NCBI RefSeq assembly: GCF_003584105.1
Contig: NZ_QXFO01000009.1
Location: 124,001 to 188,000, forward strand
DNA from: Flagellimonas taeanensis
GTDB taxonomy: Bacteria; Bacteroidota; Bacteroidia; Flavobacteriales; Flavobacteriaceae
Direction: 5' to 3'
Length of the DNA stretch: 64,000 nt
Shown here: one piece after another, positions 60,962 to 64,000 of the stretch
Layout: each line of letters starts with the position of its first letter
How positions within the stretch are numbered: the stretch's first letter is position 1
Translations under genes and position numbers: made by a program
The notes under the pieces: model-generated
The model's database searches: none
Told to the model about the DNA's origin: nothing
The model's input: only the letters and a program-made list of their open reading frames with translations

Positions 60962-61351
60962 ATGGCCAGTATTTTTGCCAAGATCATCAATGGGGAGATT
61001 CCCAGCCATAAAATAGTCGAAGACGAGGACAACTTCGCCTTTTTGGACATCAACCCAAATTCCAAAGGGCATACCCTATGTGTCCCCAAAAAGGAAGTGG
61101 ACAAAATATGGGACTTGGACGAGGAGTCCTATAACAAACTCATGTCGTTTTCACGAAAAGTGGCCATTGCCCTGGAAAAAGCCGTTCCCTGCAAGCGGGT
61201 CGGCATGACCGTCATTGGTCTCGAAGTGCCCCATGTGCACGTGCATCTTATTCCCTTGCAGAGCATGGCGAACGCAACCTTTCAGCACAAGGAAAAATTG
61301 ACCACAGAAGAATTTGAGGCCGTGGCCGAAGCCATTCGGTCCCACCTCTAA
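60962..61351 (+). CDS. HIT family nucleotide hydrolase (HinT-like)
   Basis: A 129-residue histidine-triad protein: MASIFAKIINGEIPSHKIVEDEDNFAFLDI start and catalytic HVHVHLIPL. HinT enzymes hydrolyse nucleoside phosphoramidates. The last 4 nt overlap the end of the convergent zinc-ribbon gene. Confidence 0.95.
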   Translation: MASIFAKIINGEIPSHKIVEDEDNFAFLDINPNSKGHTLCVPKKEVDKIWDLDEESYNKLMSFSRKVAIALEKAVPCKRVGMTVIGLEVPHVHVHLIPLQSMANATFQHKEKLTTEEFEAVAEAIRSHL

Positions 61352-61698
61352 ATTGTACCCTGAATAAAAAAGTATGCAGCTCCCGCCACTAGGCAGAGCA
61401 GCAATGCCACAATGATGAAGAACAAGGTGGTAAAGCGCACCGACTTTCGGTCAGGGGCCACCAGTTTGTTGTAATACTCATAGACCCTTTCTATGTCTGG
61501 GGTCCAGTTCACCGGATAAATGATGGAATTGCACTTGTTGCACTTGAGCTCGTGGGTCACCTCATTGGTCGTTCTGTGGTAGAGAGCACCATAGGTGTGT
61601 TTTTGATAGAAGGTAAGCTTTAGTTCCTGATTATAACATTCGGGGCAGTTATTGGTAATCTCAGCTTCCTTTATTACGAGTTTTTTTTCCTTTGCCAT
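61348..61698 (-). CDS. zinc-ribbon membrane protein of unknown function
   Basis: A 116-residue protein. Two CxxC pairs (NNCPECYNQE at about residues 17-24 and LKCNKCNSII at about 52-58) form a probable zinc ribbon; one C-terminal transmembrane helix follows (TTLFFIIVALLLCLVAGAAYFFI). Cytoplasmic ribbon with a membrane anchor is the likely topology. No family recognised. It follows the histidine kinase gene by 8 nt and is co-transcribed with it. Confidence 0.78.
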   Translation of the reverse strand: MAKEKKLVIKEAEITNNCPECYNQELKLTFYQKHTYGALYHRTTNEVTHELKCNKCNSIIYPVNWTPDIERVYEYYNKLVAPDRKSVRFTTLFFIIVALLLCLVAGAAYFFIQGTI

Positions 61699-61706
61699 GG
61701 CTCATT

Positions 61707-62858
61707 TCATTTTTCATTTGCTCTTAGGGAAATTTGCATGATTGTTCCTTCTTTACTAGACGAAAATACTTTAATTTTTCCTTTATGGTATTCTTCCACG
61801 ATTCTTTTTACCAGTGAAAGTCCTAATCCCCAACCTCTTTTCTTGGTGGTCACCCCAGGATTAAAAATGTTCTGGAAGTCACTTTTTGCGATTCCATGAC
61901 CTGTATCCGAAACCAAAATGTTGACCGTCTGTCCCTTTTTCTCGATCTGTATGGCGATGTTCCCTTTGCCCTTCATGGCATCGATTCCATTTTTTACCAA
62001 GTTTTCAATGCTCCAGTTGTACAACGGGGGATTCAGCAGTACAGGGGCTTCCTCCACATTGCTGCTGAAAGAGAAGTGTACCAGCTTGGAGCTCCTTTGT
62101 TTCAAGTAGTCGTAGGCCTTTTTGGTTTCCTCCACAATGTCGTGTACATGCAGTTCCGGGATGGAGCCTATTTTGGAAAAACGCTCCGTAATGGTCTGCA
62201 GGCGGTCAATGTCCTTCGCAATTTCCTTGGTCACATCCGGGTTGATGTCCTCGGTCTTCAACAGCTCGTTCCAACCCATGAGAGATGTCAGCGGGGTGCC
62301 GATCTGGTGTGCGGTCTCCTTGGCCATTCCTGCCCAAAGCTTGTTCTGTTCCGAGGCCTTATTGGTCTTGAAGAAAAAGAAAATGACCGTGCCGAACAGA
62401 CATATGATGAGCAGTAGCGCAAGGGGGTAGTACTTCAATTTGTTGAGTACCTCGGAGTTTCCGTAGTAGAGTGTTTCCAGCAGTTCATCTTCCTGGATGA
62501 TCTGTATGGGCTCGTTCTCGTTCTTGAACTGCTCTATTTTTTGTTGGATATAGATGCTATCGGCAATCTTATCTTTGGCAATGTTGTGCGTTTTATAGGA
62601 CCCCTCCTCATTGACCAAGATCATGGGAGTGGACGTATTGTTGGCCATCACCTTCAAGGTGAGGTTGCCCAGTTCTTGGTCCACCGGGGACTGGATGAGC
62701 TCCAACTGGGCCGTGGCCCATATTTCCATTTTCAAACGCTCTTCTTCCTTGAACTTTCTGAAAAAACTGTTGGTGTTCCACAAAATCAAGCTCACAATGA
62801 TGAATGCAGATATCAACAAGGTAATATTGGAAGCTTTCCTTTGGGGGCTGAAGTTCAT
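61707..62858 (-). CDS. membrane sensor histidine kinase
   Basis: A 383-residue kinase: TM1 about 12-30 (ITLLISAFIIVSLILW), extracytoplasmic sensor about 33-145, TM2 about 146-165 (YPLALLLIICLFGTVIFFFF), dimerisation/phospho-acceptor helix with His in KETAHQIGTPLTSLMGWNELL, then HATPase (NLVKNGIDAMKGKG, VSDTGHGIAKSDF, KRGWGLGLSLVKRIV). HisKA variant AHQIGTPL is common in Bacteroidota orphan kinases. No response regulator is adjacent, so the partner is unknown. Confidence 0.93.
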   Translation of the reverse strand: MNFSPQRKASNITLLISAFIIVSLILWNTNSFFRKFKEEERLKMEIWATAQLELIQSPVDQELGNLTLKVMANNTSTPMILVNEEGSYKTHNIAKDKIADSIYIQQKIEQFKNENEPIQIIQEDELLETLYYGNSEVLNKLKYYPLALLLIICLFGTVIFFFFKTNKASEQNKLWAGMAKETAHQIGTPLTSLMGWNELLKTEDINPDVTKEIAKDIDRLQTITERFSKIGSIPELHVHDIVEETKKAYDYLKQRSSKLVHFSFSSNVEEAPVLLNPPLYNWSIENLVKNGIDAMKGKGNIAIQIEKKGQTVNILVSDTGHGIAKSDFQNIFNPGVTTKKRGWGLGLSLVKRIVEEYHKGKIKVFSSSKEGTIMQISLRANEK

Positions 62859-62951
62859 TGTTGGCGGAATTGTGTTTTAAAGATAGCGGAAAATGGAAAA
62901 CATGTTGATAGTTAGTTAGCATAACGGGTTTTCAATAGGATTCATTTTATG

Positions 62952-62959
62952 TACTTTTG
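62952..62959 (+). promoter_or_regulatory. -7 box TACTTTTG of the DUF3127 gene
   Basis: Exact TAnnTTTG match 22 nt before the ATG. Confidence 0.6.
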
Positions 62960-62981
62960 AAATTCAACAAAAATTAACATA

Positions 62982-63359
62982 ATGGAAGTTCAGGGAAAAA
63001 TCAAGATGATCGATGATACCAAAACCTTCGGAAGCAATGGTTTTAGGAAAAGAGAGGTTGTGGTGACCACGGAAGAGCAATATCCCCAGCATATTTTGGT
63101 GGAGTTTGTACAGGACAAATGTGATTTGTTGGATAGCTATAATGTGGGCCAAGCCGTGAAGATAAGCATCAACCTTAGGGGCAGGGAATGGGTGAACCCT
63201 CAGGGAGAAACCAAATATTTCAACTCCATCCAGGGATGGCGCATCGAGAACCTACAGGCTGAGACCGGCAACAGTAACATGCCCCCTGTTCCTCCCATGG
63301 AAGCCTTTGAGCCTGCGGACGACCTCAATGAGGAGGATCACGACGACCTTCCGTTCTAA
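62982..63359 (+). CDS. DUF3127 OB-fold-like protein with SSB-type acidic tail
   Basis: A 125-residue protein: DUF3127 domain about 1-85 (MEVQGKIKMIDDTKTFGSNGF, KREVVVTTEEQYPQHILVEF, FNSIQGWRIENL), a Pro/Met linker, then an acidic tail ending DHDDLPF. The tail has the same final residues, DDLPF, as the SSB protein encoded at 30595-31050. In SSB this tip docks partner proteins. The domain is predicted OB-like, so it may bind single-stranded nucleic acid; unproven. Single gene with its own promoter and terminator. Confidence 0.88.
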   Translation: MEVQGKIKMIDDTKTFGSNGFRKREVVVTTEEQYPQHILVEFVQDKCDLLDSYNVGQAVKISINLRGREWVNPQGETKYFNSIQGWRIENLQAETGNSNMPPVPPMEAFEPADDLNEEDHDDLPF

Positions 63360-63402
63360 AAAAGCCAACCATCTTTCCTTTTAAGGAAACAACATTTTTC
63401 AT

Positions 63403-63442
63403 AAAAGCCCAACCTGAGAAAGAGGAAGGGCTTTCTCTTTTC
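63403..63442 (+). terminator. terminator after the DUF3127 gene
   Basis: AAAGCCC (63404-63410) and GGGCTTT (63428-63434) arms followed by CTCTTTTC. A smaller hairpin, TTTCCTT/AAGGAAA, precedes it at 63374-63389. Confidence 0.75.
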
Positions 63443-63477
63443 TGTTCCATTGCTTATTTTTAGGATAAAACAGTATT

Positions 63478-64000
63478 GTGGAAAACTACGGGAGCAAATT
63501 TCCGCTACATTTTTTAGGGAAACGGTTGGAGTTTCCCCCAGTAGAGATGGCCAATGAGGATGGCCTTCTCGCTGTGGGCGGTGACCTGTCGCCCGAAAGA
63601 CTTCTTTTGGCCTATAAAAGCGGTATTTTTCCTTGGTTCAATGACGATGCCCTTATCCTCTGGTGGAGTCCGGATCCCAGAATGGTGCTTTTCCCGGATA
63701 AAATAAAAATATCCAAGAGCATGCGAAAGGAGTTGCGGAGCGACAAGTTCAGGCTCACCCAAAACACCTGTTTTGAAAAAGTGATGGAGCACTGCGCCCA
63801 GGTGGAACGGAAAGGACAGCATGGGACATGGATTACCCCAGAGATGAAAACGGCCTATTTTGATCTACACAATAAGAAAATTGCCCGATCCTACGAGGTT
63901 TGGGAGGAAGACCAACTGGTGGGAGGACTCTATGGCGTGGACCTGGGCCATGTATTCTGTGGGGAAAGCATGTTCAGTTTAAGGCCCAATGCCTCCAAAT
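63478..64000 (+). CDS. aat: leucyl/phenylalanyl-tRNA-protein transferase (partial, 3' end outside)
   Basis: N-terminal 174 codons of Aat, which adds Leu or Phe to N-terminal basic residues and so marks proteins for ClpS/ClpAP (N-degron pathway). Typical stretches: LEFPPVEMANEDGLLAVGGDL, YKSGIFPWFNDD, LWWSPDPRMVLFP, HGTWITPEMKTAYFDLH and SYEVWEEDQLVGGLYGVDLG. The frame needs a GTG start at 63478; the next in-frame ATG (63547) would cut off the conserved LEFPPVE segment. Truncated by the window end. Confidence 0.93.
   Translation, partial: MENYGSKFPLHFLGKRLEFPPVEMANEDGLLAVGGDLSPERLLLAYKSGIFPWFNDDALILWWSPDPRMVLFPDKIKISKSMRKELRSDKFRLTQNTCFEKVMEHCAQVERKGQHGTWITPEMKTAYFDLHNKKIARSYEVWEEDQLVGGLYGVDLGHVFCGESMFSLRPNASK

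Overview
The window looks like chromosomal DNA of a marine-type Flavobacteriaceae bacterium (Bacteroidota), perhaps close to Muricauda/Flagellimonas. This is inferred from family content: gldE and gldD gliding genes, DUF4270, DUF4301, DUF3127 and DUF4199 proteins, several large TonB-dependent receptors, and many promoters with the Bacteroidota -7 box TAnnTTTG. No rRNA, tRNA, CRISPR array, insertion sequence or phage gene was recognised. Gene density is high and almost everything is intact; only the first gene (exodeoxyribonuclease III) and the last (aat) are cut by the window edges.

Layout. 1-2.8 kb: xth tail, a Tas-like aldo/keto reductase, radA. 2.9-6.3 kb (minus): operon panC-panD-flippase-esterase-like protein, divergent from a GT5-like half protein and a DUF4270 lipoprotein. 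9.1-16.6 kb: glmS, a TonB-dependent receptor, atpD-atpC, a GNAT enzyme. 16.6-25.8 kb: an M61 peptidase, then a split biotin cluster (bioF-DUF2007-bioD, an opposite-strand GT-C glycosyltransferase, bioA-ketoacyl synthase, bioB). 25.9-33.4 kb: cupin_8 protein, recX, rng, a 29-residue ribosomal-type protein, HU, mutY, ssb, gldE, gldD, a lipoprotein. 33.5-38.5 kb: an M16 peptidase pair (one active, one degenerate), DUF4199, rplU-rpmA. 38.6-44.4 kb: a membrane-bound TPR-HTH regulator, a TonB receptor and a beta-propeller phytase, probably a phytate/phosphate acquisition locus. 44.4-51.3 kb: D-threonine aldolase-like enzyme, DUF3332, ahcY, a phosphopantetheinyl transferase, then a vitamin-transport-like operon (thiamine-binding fold, PnuC, NadR-like kinase, DUF4301). 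51.4-56.2 kb: a sigma-54 module (candidate -24/-12 promoter, PepSY-like secreted protein, NtrC-type regulator, hybrid kinase). 56.3-58.8 kb: TPP riboswitch and the TonB receptor it controls. 58.8-64 kb: oxidoreductase, Rieske-like lipoprotein, greA, a HIT protein, a zinc-ribbon membrane protein, a histidine kinase, DUF3127, aat.

The most interesting signals are: (1) a GAGCGCAGTCGA-core palindromic repeat lying in frame inside two biotin genes, bioF and the ketoacyl synthase, in different reading frames, and also present as an inverted pair between the TonB receptor and phytase genes; (2) the sigma-54 promoter with an upstream inverted repeat before the PepSY-like gene; (3) a GT5-like protein without the K-x-G-G motif and without its C-terminal domain; (4) an esterase-fold protein whose nucleophile serine is replaced by aspartate; (5) a DUF3127 protein that ends in the same acidic DDLPF tail as SSB. 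Start codons were refined wherever a promoter box, an overlap or conserved family N-termini made the longest frame unlikely.
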